DNA of 64,000 nucleotides from assembly GCF_900177795.1 (NCBI RefSeq), contig NZ_FXWJ01000002.1:744001-808000 (forward strand), in the 5' to 3' direction. This stretch comes from Plantibacter elymi (nom. nud.) (GTDB lineage: Bacteria > Actinomycetota > Actinomycetes > Actinomycetales > Microbacteriaceae). The translations under genes and the position numbers were made by a program. Under the pieces are notes generated by a model. The model made no database searches, had not been told where the DNA came from, and was given only the letters and a program-made list of their open reading frames with translations. This document shows positions 25,162 through 33,577 of this stretch, piece after piece (position 1 is the stretch's first letter; every line of letters starts with the position of its first letter).

Positions 25162-26733
25162 TCAGTGCGAGCTGGCGAAGCCGACGATCTCGGGGCTGCG
25201 GCGGTCGAAGACGCGACCACCGGCGAAGATCCCGATCGCGAGGACCAGGATGCCCGTACCCGCACCGACCGCGAGTGCCCCGAAGTTCCAGTTCGGCTCA
25301 CCGGTGAGCCCGAGCACGGCCAGCCAGCCGGCGGGGATCGTGAGGAGCACCGTACCGAGCAGGCTCAGGAACTGTGCGGACATGCCGCTGCTGCCCGGGA
25401 CCTGCGGCTGCTGGAACGGGCTGTCGCCGGGAAGCGACGTCGGGTACGGGAACCGCGCGGACACGAAGCTCGCGATCCCGGCACCGCTGAACAAGAGGCA
25501 CGTGCTCACCCCGATCATCGACGGCAGGGCGTCCCAGTCGCCGTAGAACAGGATGCTCAGCGTCGACCCGACCGCGATGAGCGGGATGCCGATGAGGAGC
25601 ACCGGGAAGAGCCGGCCGATCCGATCTGATCGTCCGCGGACCCCCGAGGCGACGTGCAACCAGACCGCGGTCGAATCGAAGGCGAGGTCGTTGTGCAGGA
25701 GCCAGCCGAGGAACCAGCACACGACCGGAAGGGGGACGAGTGCGAGGACGTTCATCGGGATGCCGGCGACGAGCATGGGCACGAAGAAGATGAAGGGCGC
25801 GATCGGGATGATCACGAGGGAGACGAGGTACCGCGGATCGCGCAGCCAGTAGGTCATGCTCCGAGCGGCGATGGCTCCGGACGGCGAACCGGGGAGCAGG
25901 TCGAACCAGCCCAGGCCGGTGCTGTCGCGGCCCGTCCCGAGGCGTTCGGGTGCGACGAGCAGTCGTGCGACGAACGCCTGCCAGGCGAACCAGAGCAGGG
26001 CGATGGTCGCCGCGGTGAGCAGCAGCTTGACGACCGCCGGTGCGATGCCGCCGAGTGCGGCATCACCGGGGAACGACCAGACGGCGCCGAGCGGCGTCCA
26101 GCTGAGGATGTCCGCGACCCGTCCGAGGACGGCGAATCCGTCGCGCTTCCAGTCCACCGTGGTGAGGGCGATGATCGCCGGAGCCACGGCGATGATGAGC
26201 ACCAGCCCGAGGACACCCATGACCTCCTTGGCGCGACGCGTCGAGAGGAGGCTCGCGGAGATCGAGGTCGCGATCCGGGCCAGGAGTGCGCAGAGCAACA
26301 CGCCCAGGACGGCGGAGACCACGGCGAGGACGGCGGGCAACGGCGACCGCGACCAGGTGACCACCGACGAGGCCGCGAGGACGGCGAGGACGAGCGACGG
26401 CACCGACACGAGGGCTGCGACGAGCAAGCCGGCCGACAGGGTGCGGTTGGGCAACCCGAAGAGGGAGAACGCTCGCGGATCCAGCTGATCGTCGACGCCG
26501 AAGACGAGCGGCAGGATGACGAACCCCAAGACGACGGCCGATCCGGCCAGCACCAGCAGGTTGCGGGTGACCTCCGGATCGCCACCACGCAGGGCGACGA
26601 GACCGGTGCTCGCGAGCACGACGATCCACACGCCGACCGCGATCGCGAGGACGAGCCCGACCAATCGCCAGGGGCTGCGGCGGAACGCGTTGAGCGTCAG
26701 CTGCAGTTTCAGTCGGAGAAGCTGTGCAACCAT
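25162..26733 (-). CDS. ABC transporter permease (ABC-2-type exporter)
   Basis: Hydrophobic protein of 523 residues with about twelve predicted helices in two groups and cytoplasmic loops around STRRAKEVMGVLG and DPRYLVSLVIIPIAPF. It starts at ATG 26733 (MVAQLLRLKLQLTLNAFRR), overlapping the ATPase gene by 25 bp, so the two form one exporter. Substrate unknown; no specific family beyond actinobacterial ABC exporter permeases is recognised. Confidence 0.8.
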   Translation of the reverse strand: MVAQLLRLKLQLTLNAFRRSPWRLVGLVLAIAVGVWIVVLASTGLVALRGGDPEVTRNLLVLAGSAVVLGFVILPLVFGVDDQLDPRAFSLFGLPNRTLSAGLLVAALVSVPSLVLAVLAASSVVTWSRSPLPAVLAVVSAVLGVLLCALLARIATSISASLLSTRRAKEVMGVLGLVLIIAVAPAIIALTTVDWKRDGFAVLGRVADILSWTPLGAVWSFPGDAALGGIAPAVVKLLLTAATIALLWFAWQAFVARLLVAPERLGTGRDSTGLGWFDLLPGSPSGAIAARSMTYWLRDPRYLVSLVIIPIAPFIFFVPMLVAGIPMNVLALVPLPVVCWFLGWLLHNDLAFDSTAVWLHVASGVRGRSDRIGRLFPVLLIGIPLIAVGSTLSILFYGDWDALPSMIGVSTCLLFSGAGIASFVSARFPYPTSLPGDSPFQQPQVPGSSGMSAQFLSLLGTVLLTIPAGWLAVLGLTGEPNWNFGALAVGAGTGILVLAIGIFAGGRVFDRRSPEIVGFASSH

Positions 26734-28439
26734 TCCATTCCCTCTGCCGACTTGCGGCCCCCGGCGAGCTCGACGAACCGCTCCTCGAGCGTGCCCGTTC
26801 CGCGCACCTCGTCGACGGACCCGGCGGCCAGCACCTTGCCCTGCACGATGATGGCCACGTGATCGCACACGCGCTGAATGAAGTCCATGCCGTGGCTCGA
26901 GAGCACGACGGTTCCGCCGTTGGCGACGTACCGCTGGAGGATCTCGATGACGTTCGCCGCGGAGACCGGGTCGACCGATTCGAACGGCTCGTCGAGGATG
27001 AGGAGACGCGGCGAGTGGATGAGTGCGGCAGCCAGCGCGATCTTCTTCGTCATGCCCGCCGAGTAGTCGGAGACGAGACGACCGAGCGCGTCGTCGAGAC
27101 CGAAGGCACGAGCCAGATCGGCGGTCCGCGACTTGACGGTCGCCGGGTCGAGCCCGCGCAGGACGCCGGAGTAGTACAGGAGCTGGCTGCCGGTCAGGCG
27201 GTCGAAGAGCCGCAGCCGGTCGGGCAGCACACCGATCGCCCGCTTGGCCTCGGCGGGATCCTGCCAGACGTCGACGCCCTGGACGGTGATGGAACCCGCG
27301 TCGGGACGGAGCAGACCCGTGACCATGGACAGCGTGGTGGTCTTGCCGGCGCCGTTGGGACCGACGATGCCGTAGAAGGAGCCCCGGCGGACCTCGAGAT
27401 CGACGCCGTCGACGGCGACCGTGTCGCCGAACTGTTTGACGAGTCCTGAGATCGACAGGACGACGGGATGTGCGCCGTCGTCGGCTGCATCGCCGCGCTG
27501 CGGCGTCGTCGCTGCGGGCGACGAGGTGGTGGCGGACGGCCGGGTCGAAGCGGTACGGCCGACAGGACGCTTGGGCGCTGCCGCCGGAGCGACGACCTCC
27601 TCCTGCGGAGGCGTCACCGACACGGACTCCGACGGCGCGGGTGTCGTCTGGCGGGCCGTGTCGTCCGTGGTCTTCTCGGCGGTGGACGAAGCGGTCGTCG
27701 GGGTCTCGCTCTGCGTGTCGTCGGCCCGAGGCTCGTCGACGGCGATCCGGTCGACCGATCCGGGTGCGCTGACCTCGTCGAGGACACCGGCGACCGCGGC
27801 GGCCGTCTGTTCGGTCTGCTTTGCGGCGCTGGTGCGTGCCGGTGTGCGCTTGGCCGGCGTCCGGGCCGTCGTGGACTTCGTCGTCGAGGTCCGGGCGGTG
27901 GTCGTCTTGGCGCCCGCGGCCTTGGTCGCCGGCTTCGCGGCTGCGGGGCGCGCCGTCGTCGACCTGGGCGTCTTCGGGGCGGTGGTCGTCTCGGCCGACT
28001 CAGTGCTCTCCGCAGTACCGGCTGCAGCAGCCGACTTCGCGGGCGTGCGCTTCGCGGCGGTGGTGCGCGCCGTCGTCGACTTGGTGGCCGTGGTCTTCGC
28101 CGCTGAGGTCCGTGTGGTCGTCGAGCGTGCCGTGGTCGTCTTGGGTGCCGGTGTGGTCGCGTCCCCGGACTCCCCCGAGGTCTCGCTCGCCGATGTGGTG
28201 CGGGTGCGTGGTGTACTCGGCCGCTTCGCCGGGGCCTTCGCCGTTCCGGTGGCCCGAGGCGTCGTCGAGCGGGGTGCGCGCTTCGGTGCCGTCGGCGCCG
28301 CAGAGCCCTGATCGTCGGAGGGGGTCGTCGGCGCAGGTGCACCAGCGGCGTCGGCGGGGTTCGGCGCGCCCGGACTCGTCGACGTGCCGTCGGCAGGCGC
28401 GGGCTGCTGAGCGGGATCTGGCGGAGTCGTGGAAGTCAC
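26709..28439 (-). CDS. ABC exporter ATPase with 325-residue basic disordered N-terminus
   Basis: Residues about 326-576 are a complete ABC ATPase: Walker A GPNGAGKTT (near 360), Q-loop region VLPDRLRLFDRLTG, signature YSAGMTKK (a divergent LSGGQ), Walker B LLILDEP and H-loop VLSSHG. The first 325 residues are low complexity, built from Ala, Thr, Pro, Ser and many Lys/Arg (for example KTTATKSTTARTTAAKRTPAK), resembling histone H1-like tails. I place the start at GTG 28439, with a TAGGTT -10 6 nt upstream. It pairs with the overlapping permease gene. Confidence 0.82.
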   Translation of the reverse strand: MTSTTPPDPAQQPAPADGTSTSPGAPNPADAAGAPAPTTPSDDQGSAAPTAPKRAPRSTTPRATGTAKAPAKRPSTPRTRTTSASETSGESGDATTPAPKTTTARSTTTRTSAAKTTATKSTTARTTAAKRTPAKSAAAAGTAESTESAETTTAPKTPRSTTARPAAAKPATKAAGAKTTTARTSTTKSTTARTPAKRTPARTSAAKQTEQTAAAVAGVLDEVSAPGSVDRIAVDEPRADDTQSETPTTASSTAEKTTDDTARQTTPAPSESVSVTPPQEEVVAPAAAPKRPVGRTASTRPSATTSSPAATTPQRGDAADDGAHPVVLSISGLVKQFGDTVAVDGVDLEVRRGSFYGIVGPNGAGKTTTLSMVTGLLRPDAGSITVQGVDVWQDPAEAKRAIGVLPDRLRLFDRLTGSQLLYYSGVLRGLDPATVKSRTADLARAFGLDDALGRLVSDYSAGMTKKIALAAALIHSPRLLILDEPFESVDPVSAANVIEILQRYVANGGTVVLSSHGMDFIQRVCDHVAIIVQGKVLAAGSVDEVRGTGTLEERFVELAGGRKSAEGMEWLHSFSD

Positions 28440-28442
28440 CAA

Positions 28443-28710
28443 GCAAACCTACCAACAGCGGCGGCCGCAGCGGACAGCGGAGTCTCAGGATGAACGGTTG
28501 ACACATCTCCCCCAAGCTGTGTAAACGCCGGGTGGTCGATCACAAAACGACAACGGACCCTGGGAACCCCTGACAGACGGAGTTCACCGCGGCTAGCCTG
28601 TATTTTGGCATAACGGAGTGTCTTTCAATGCACGTCTTGGTTAATCCTCGGTGAATCGTCCACAGCATCGTGGCACCGCGTGATTCCATACCCACACTGA
28701 GGAGAACAAC
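28443..28710. promoter_or_regulatory. Divergent intergenic region: ABC exporter / glycopolymer locus
   Basis: 268 bp without a gene and visibly A+T-richer than its surroundings. It holds the minus-strand TAGGTT -10 (28446-28451) for the ABC ATPase. On the plus strand there is a consensus-like TTGACA at 28499-28504 with GTAAAC 17 bp downstream. A second A+T-rich stretch (GTATTTTGGCATAAC, 28600-28614) precedes the nucleotidyltransferase, whose RBS GAGGAG lies 9 nt before its GTG. This leaves a leader of about 100-180 nt. Confidence 0.45.
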
Positions 28711-29403
28711 GTGACCACCCAGGTAGTGATCCTTGCCGCAGGGATGGGCAGCCGTCTCGGCCGCTCGCTTCCCAAGCCCCTGACCGAGCTCAGCGACGGC
28801 CGCACCATCATGCAGCAGCAGTTCGACAACATCCACCACGCGTTCGGAGCGAGCGCCAAGGTGACCATCGTCGTCGGCTACAAGCTCGAGCACATCATCG
28901 AGGCCTTCCCCGACGCGTCCTTCGTCTACAACGAGCAGTACGACCAGACCAACACCTCGAAGAGCCTCATGCGCGCCCTCGCGGCGTCTCAGGCCGGCGG
29001 CGTGCTCTGGATGAACGGCGACGTCGTCTTCGACCCGGCCGTCCTCGATCGCGCTGCCGCGATGATCGCCAAGGACCGCTCCTTCGTGACCGTCAACACC
29101 TCCAAGGTGTCCGACGAAGAGGTCAAGTACACGACGAGCGCCGAGGGCTACATCAAGGAGCTCTCGAAGACCGTCGTCGGCGGGCTGGGCGAGGCCGTGG
29201 GCATCAACTACATCTCGTCGCAGGACAAGACGATGCTGCACCGCTACCTGACCAAGGTCGGCGACCAGGACTACTTCGAGCGCGGCATCGAGCTGGCCAT
29301 CGAGCGCGAAGGCATGCTCGTCGAGCCGGTCGACATCTCCGACCTCTACGCGGTCGAGGTCGACTTCGCCGAAGACCTCGAGCGCGCGAACCTCTTCGTC
29401 TGA
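28711..29403 (+). CDS. Sugar/alcohol-phosphate nucleotidyltransferase (LicC-like)
   Basis: 230-residue NTP transferase. N-terminal VVILAAGMGSRLGRSLPKPL is the nucleotide-binding signature; metal-binding Asp is in LWMNGDVVFDP; the end YAVEVDFAEDLERA is the second metal site typical of nucleotidyltransferases. Closest general type: enzymes that activate phosphocholine or small alcohol/sugar phosphates with CTP. Near a CDP-alcohol phosphotransferase gene (37011-37838) and a glycopolymer exporter, it may supply their activated precursor; that link is inference. Confidence 0.82.
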   Translation: MTTQVVILAAGMGSRLGRSLPKPLTELSDGRTIMQQQFDNIHHAFGASAKVTIVVGYKLEHIIEAFPDASFVYNEQYDQTNTSKSLMRALAASQAGGVLWMNGDVVFDPAVLDRAAAMIAKDRSFVTVNTSKVSDEEVKYTTSAEGYIKELSKTVVGGLGEAVGINYISSQDKTMLHRYLTKVGDQDYFERGIELAIEREGMLVEPVDISDLYAVEVDFAEDLERANLFV

Positions 29404-29425
29404 GGGTCCCGTCCACATCACACAC

Positions 29426-29463
29426 GAACGCCGTCCCGACGCTGAGCGTCGCGGGCGGCGTTC
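29426..29463. terminator. Terminator after the nucleotidyltransferase
   Basis: Strong nearly perfect hairpin: GAACGCC and GGCGTTC outer arms with inner CGCT-G-AGCG, separating the nucleotidyltransferase from the ABC exporter genes. A TAAGGT -10 begins 15 bp after it. Confidence 0.7.
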
Positions 29464-29490
29464 CTGCGTCGCCTCGATAAGGTTGGTCAC

Positions 29491-30288
29491 GTGAGTTCTT
29501 CTGCTGAGACGCGGCCAAGGATGTCGCGTTCGGCGAGGTATCGCCACGCGCTCTGGATCCTGACCGTCCGAGACCTGCGTGTGCGCTACTCGACGAGCGC
29601 GCTCGGCTACGTGTGGTCCATCCTCGACCCCCTCGTCATGAGCGGGATCTACTGGTTCGTCTTCACGCAGGTGTTCCGGCGCGACGTCGGCGAGGAACCG
29701 TACATCGTGTTCCTCCTCGCCGCCCTGCTGCCGTGGATGTGGTTCACCGGATCCGTGTCCGACAGCACCCGCGCCTTCCTGCGCGAGGCGAAACTCGTCC
29801 GTTCGACGACGATCCCCCGGACGATCTGGGTGAATCGGATCGTGTTGTCGAAGGGCATCGAGTTCCTCGCGGCGCTTCCGGTCCTCGCGGCCTTCGCGAT
29901 CTTCAGTGGCGCCCAGGTGAACCTCGACATCGTGCTGTTCCCACTCGCCATCGTCATCCAAGCCGTCCTGACCATCGGGCTCTGCCTGATCGTCGCTCCG
30001 CTCGTCGTGTTCTTCCGCGACCTCGAGCGAGCCGTCAAACTCGTCCTGCGGTTCATGTTCTACGCGACGCCGATCATCTACAGCACGACGGCGCTGCCCG
30101 ACAAGATCGAGCCCTTCGCGGCGTTCAACCCGCTCAGCGGCATCTTCGCGCTGTACCGGTCCGCATTCTTCCCGCAGGAGCTCAACTGGCACCTCGTGGG
30201 TGTGTCCGCCGCCATGTCGGCAGTGATCCTCGCGGTCGGTCTCCTCGTCTTCAAGCGCTGCGAGCGCTCCGTGCTGAAGGAGATCTGA
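29491..30288 (+). CDS. Polysaccharide/teichoic acid ABC export permease (TagG/Wzm-like)
   Basis: ABC-2 permease of 265 residues and six hydrophobic segments, with the family motif LRVRYSTSALGYVWSILDPL near the N-terminus and FNPLSGIFALYR toward the end. Exports lipid-linked glycopolymer across the membrane together with the following ATPase. GTG at 29491 with TAAGGT (29478-29483) 7 nt upstream, so probably leaderless and separately transcribed from the nucleotidyltransferase. Confidence 0.9.
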   Translation: MSSSAETRPRMSRSARYRHALWILTVRDLRVRYSTSALGYVWSILDPLVMSGIYWFVFTQVFRRDVGEEPYIVFLLAALLPWMWFTGSVSDSTRAFLREAKLVRSTTIPRTIWVNRIVLSKGIEFLAALPVLAAFAIFSGAQVNLDIVLFPLAIVIQAVLTIGLCLIVAPLVVFFRDLERAVKLVLRFMFYATPIIYSTTALPDKIEPFAAFNPLSGIFALYRSAFFPQELNWHLVGVSAAMSAVILAVGLLVFKRCERSVLKEI

Positions 30289-31046
30289 TGCCCACAGGCA
30301 ACGCAACCGCTGGACGGCCGGCGATCTCGGTCGCCGACGCAGGTATCCGGTTCCGGCGTAACCGTGGCGGTCGGCGGAGTTTCAAGGACCTCTTCGCCGG
30401 TCGCGACCGTCGCTCGAAGCCGGGCGAGTTCTGGCCCCTCCGCCACGTCTCCTTCGATGTCGCCCCCGGCGAGGCGATCGGCGTCGTCGGTCGGAACGGT
30501 CAAGGCAAGTCGACGCTGCTCAAGCTCGTCGCCGGCGTCGTCCTGCCCGATGAGGGCACCATCGGTGTGCGCGAGGGTGTCGCGCCGCTCATCGAGATCA
30601 CCGGCGGCTTCGTCAACGACCTGACTGTCCGCGACAACGTGTACCTGACGGCCGGCCTCCACGGCATGTCGCGCCGCGAGATCGACGGACGCTTCGACGA
30701 CATCATCGCGTTCGCCGAGATCGCCGACTTCATCGACACCCCGTACAAGCACCTCTCGAGCGGGATGAAGGTGCGCATCGCCTTCGCGGTGATCGCGCAG
30801 CTCGAGGAGCCGATCATCCTCGTCGACGAGGTCCTCGCCGTCGGCGACCGGGCGTTCCGCGAGAAGTGCTACCGGCGCATCGAGGAACTCCTCGAGGGCG
30901 GGCGGACCCTGTTCTTCGTCTCGCACAATGAGAAGGACCTCAGGCGGTTCTGCACGAGGGGGCTCTACCTCGACAAGGGAGCGCTCGTGCTCGACGCCCC
31001 GATCGACGACGTGCTCGACCGCTACAACGCCGACTACAACAGCTGA
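30288..31046 (+). CDS. Polysaccharide/teichoic acid ABC export ATPase (TagH/Wzt-like)
   Basis: 252-residue ATPase partner of the TagG-like permease. Walker A GRNGQGKST, the characteristic APLIEITGGF and LTVRDNVYL segments of TagH/Wzt proteins, signature HLSSGMKVRIAF, Walker B PIILVDEVLAVGD and H-loop FFVSHNEKD. The extra insert RNRGGRRSFKDLFAGRDRR precedes the Walker A domain, as in TagH. ATG overlaps the permease stop by one base (TGATG). Confidence 0.92.
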   Translation: MPTGNATAGRPAISVADAGIRFRRNRGGRRSFKDLFAGRDRRSKPGEFWPLRHVSFDVAPGEAIGVVGRNGQGKSTLLKLVAGVVLPDEGTIGVREGVAPLIEITGGFVNDLTVRDNVYLTAGLHGMSRREIDGRFDDIIAFAEIADFIDTPYKHLSSGMKVRIAFAVIAQLEEPIILVDEVLAVGDRAFREKCYRRIEELLEGGRTLFFVSHNEKDLRRFCTRGLYLDKGALVLDAPIDDVLDRYNADYNS

Positions 31047-31065
31047 GCCCCTCCAGCAAGCGTCA

Positions 31066-31086
31066 GTCGACCCGCAGTGGGTCGAC
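31066..31086. promoter_or_regulatory. Palindromic operator candidate
   Basis: Perfect inverted repeat GTCGACCC - 5 nt - GGGTCGAC ending 1 bp before a TAGACT -10 (31088-31093) and 34 bp before the ATG of the following gene. Position across the -35 region suggests a repressor or activator site; a weak terminator for the upstream ABC genes is the alternative. Confidence 0.5.
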
Positions 31087-31120
31087 GTAGACTGGCCGCC
31101 CCGCCCACGAGGAGGTCGTC

Positions 31121-32017
31121 ATGACCGGACCGCAGCAGGGACCCGTTCCGGGTCCCGCCCAGTTCCCCACCACCGCAGCACAGCAGCCCGTGCTGCCCGA
31201 GCCGGGATGGGTGCGGGCGCTCGACCGACTGCTCTGGGTCCAGCGACCGGTGGTCGTGGCGCACATCCGGTCGATCCGGCGCATGTATCCGAACGCGACG
31301 GCCGACCAGCTCATCCGCGTCCTGGAACGCCGATACCTCACGACGGTGACGACGACGGGAGCCGCCGTCGGCGCGACCGCTGTGGTCCCGGCGATCGGGA
31401 CGGCGACGACCCTTGCGCTCTCCGGTGTCGAAACGGCCGGGTTCCTCGAGGCGACCGCCCTGTTCGCCCAGTCGGTCACCGAGGTCCATGGCATCGCCCT
31501 GGCGGATCCGATGCGATCCCGCGCGCTCGTCATGACCATGATGCTCGGCAAGGCCGGAACCGACCTCCTGCGCAACTTCGGATCCCAGGCGGCAGGCAAG
31601 GGAGTCCCGCGGCAGGCGTTCTGGGGCCAGACGATCACCCAGGGTCTGCCGTCGATGATCGTGGGCCCCGTCGCCGACCAGTTGCGGGTGCGCTTCGTGA
31701 AGCACTTCGCGGCGAGCGGCAGCGCCGGCGTCATCGGCAAGGCGCTCCCCTTCGGCGTCGGAGCGGCCGTCGGCGGTATCGGCAACCACATGCTCGGCCG
31801 TCAGGTCGTCCGTGCCGCCCGCCAGGCGTTCGGACCGGCGCCGTTCGTCGTCCCCCTCGACCTCGAGCCGCGGATGCGGGCCGTCTCCGGCCGGTCCGGC
31901 CTCGGGAAGATCCGCGACCAGGTGTTCCGTCGCCGGAAGCACCTGGCCATCGAGTCGGGCGGCGAGACCGCCGGCGGCGAGCCGATGGGCGGAGACGGGC
32001 CCGAGCAGCGTCCCTGA
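31121..32017 (+). CDS. Conserved hypothetical protein with glycine/alanine-rich hydrophobic core
   Basis: 298 residues, not recognised with confidence. The Pro/Gln-rich N-terminus is followed by IRRMYPNATADQLIRVLERRYL, then a long hydrophobic helical core (TTGAAVGATAVVPAIGTATT; SAGVIGKALPFGVGAAVGGI) that resembles EcsC-like membrane-associated proteins, and a charged tail. No signal peptide. The ATG has GAGGAGG 7 nt upstream, one of the best ribosome-binding sites in the window. A palindrome overlaps its promoter. Confidence 0.6.
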   Translation: MTGPQQGPVPGPAQFPTTAAQQPVLPEPGWVRALDRLLWVQRPVVVAHIRSIRRMYPNATADQLIRVLERRYLTTVTTTGAAVGATAVVPAIGTATTLALSGVETAGFLEATALFAQSVTEVHGIALADPMRSRALVMTMMLGKAGTDLLRNFGSQAAGKGVPRQAFWGQTITQGLPSMIVGPVADQLRVRFVKHFAASGSAGVIGKALPFGVGAAVGGIGNHMLGRQVVRAARQAFGPAPFVVPLDLEPRMRAVSGRSGLGKIRDQVFRRRKHLAIESGGETAGGEPMGGDGPEQRP

Positions 32018-32101
32018 CCGACCGCGGCGCGCTCGGCGTCACCGCCGACGGGGCCGCTCCGGATGCGGCATCCCTCCAGGTCCATCGCGTACCGTCGGAG
32101 G

Positions 32102-33577
32102 GTGAGACTTCCATTTCTGCGCCGTCCCCAGAAGCCCTTCCCGGAAGGCCGCCACTTCGCCGTGACCTGGGGTCTGTCCGACGACTTCGGCGGCATGACG
32201 GAAGCGATGCTGCAGCGCTCGCGCGCGTTCATCCGTTTGGCTGACACCCCGGTCGACGTCCTCACCTTCGACCACCGCGCGGACTACCCCGAGTTGGAGG
32301 CACGGCTGCGCGCACGCGGAGACCTGATCGACGGACTCCGCGTCGTCAACCTCTGGGACTGGCTCCGTGACAACCCGCTGGCGGGTGGGTCACTCGACCT
32401 CACCCGCCACGGGTTCACCCCGCTCCCCCTCGAGGACGACGGCACAGAACGACGCCGCGGCGATGCGGTCCTCAGCCGCGAGCGACACGACGAGTCCGGT
32501 CAGATCCTGCAGGTGGACGTCTATCGGACCGACGGCACCCTGCTCCTGTCCGACCGCCGCGATACGCGCGAGCGGGGCGTCAAGGGCGGCCGGTCCGTGG
32601 TCCTCTGTGACGATCAGGGCCGTCCCGTCCGATCCTGGGGGCGCATCTGGTCCTTGTACCGCGCCTGGTTCGACACGCTCACCGCAGGTGCTCCGGCCTG
32701 GATGATCGTCGACAGCAAGACCATCGCCCCGTTCGTCCTGAGCTACCGGAAGCGTAACGTCGTCACCGCGCATGTCGTGCACGCCTCGCACCTCCAGGGC
32801 ACGGAACGACCACACGGTCGATTGCGGGAGACACGGCGAGCGGTGTTCGAGGCGCTCGACGACTTCGACCTCGTCGCCCTGCTCAGCGACCGCCAGCTCG
32901 CGGATGTCACGACGATGCTCGGCGAGCACTCCTCACTCACGGTCATCCCGAACTCGCGCGAACTCGTTGCACCGGACGTCGCGCGTGCACCTCGGCCTCG
33001 CAGCCGCGGGATGTTCCTCGGGTCGCTCACGGCCCGGAAGCGGCCGGCAAACGCGATCCGCGCCGTCCTCGCCACCACCTCAGTGGATGGGCCTCCCCCG
33101 ACGCTCGACGTCTACGGCGGCGGGGAACTGCTCGAGGAGCTGCAGACGCTCCTCGCCGTCGAGGACCCGGAGCACCGGGTCGTCCTCCACGGCTACGACC
33201 GCTCCGCCCGGCAGCAGCTCGGCTCCGGTTCGTTCCTCGTCATGACCTCGACCTCGGAGGGCTTCCCGCTCGTGCTCATCGAGGCGATGGCAGCCGGGTG
33301 TCTTCCCATCGTGGTCGACGTCCCCTACGGGCCGGCCGACATCGTCCGCGACGGTTGGAACGGGTTCCTCGTGCCGTCCGCGGAGCCGGCCGTCGTGTCG
33401 GCAGCCATCGAGCGTCTGCTCGCCCTCCCTCAAGCCGAGGTCGACGCGCTGCGTCGCCACGCCAGAACGACCGCGGAGCAGTACGACGACGAAGCCGTCA
33501 CCCGTCGGTGGGCTCAGGAGTTGCACTCGGCCGCTCGCCGGAAGAAGCGGAACGCGCTCGTCCCTCGCGTCGGCTGA
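32102..33577 (+). CDS. Glycosyltransferase, GT4-type (TagE/TarM-like)
   Basis: 491-residue GT-B glycosyltransferase. The C-terminal half has FLGSLTARKRPANAIRAV, DVYGGGELLEEL, VVLHGYDRS and the EX7E motif in TSEGFPLVLIEAMAAGCLPI. The N-terminal half is long with a beta-rich insert, like the poly(polyol-phosphate) glucosyltransferases TagE and TarM, which decorate wall teichoic acids. The acceptor is not proven. GTG start at 32102 with TACCGT 6 nt upstream (leaderless). Its last 80 bp overlap the end of the convergent acyltransferase gene. Confidence 0.82.
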   Translation: MRLPFLRRPQKPFPEGRHFAVTWGLSDDFGGMTEAMLQRSRAFIRLADTPVDVLTFDHRADYPELEARLRARGDLIDGLRVVNLWDWLRDNPLAGGSLDLTRHGFTPLPLEDDGTERRRGDAVLSRERHDESGQILQVDVYRTDGTLLLSDRRDTRERGVKGGRSVVLCDDQGRPVRSWGRIWSLYRAWFDTLTAGAPAWMIVDSKTIAPFVLSYRKRNVVTAHVVHASHLQGTERPHGRLRETRRAVFEALDDFDLVALLSDRQLADVTTMLGEHSSLTVIPNSRELVAPDVARAPRPRSRGMFLGSLTARKRPANAIRAVLATTSVDGPPPTLDVYGGGELLEELQTLLAVEDPEHRVVLHGYDRSARQQLGSGSFLVMTSTSEGFPLVLIEAMAAGCLPIVVDVPYGPADIVRDGWNGFLVPSAEPAVVSAAIERLLALPQAEVDALRRHARTTAEQYDDEAVTRRWAQELHSAARRKKRNALVPRVG

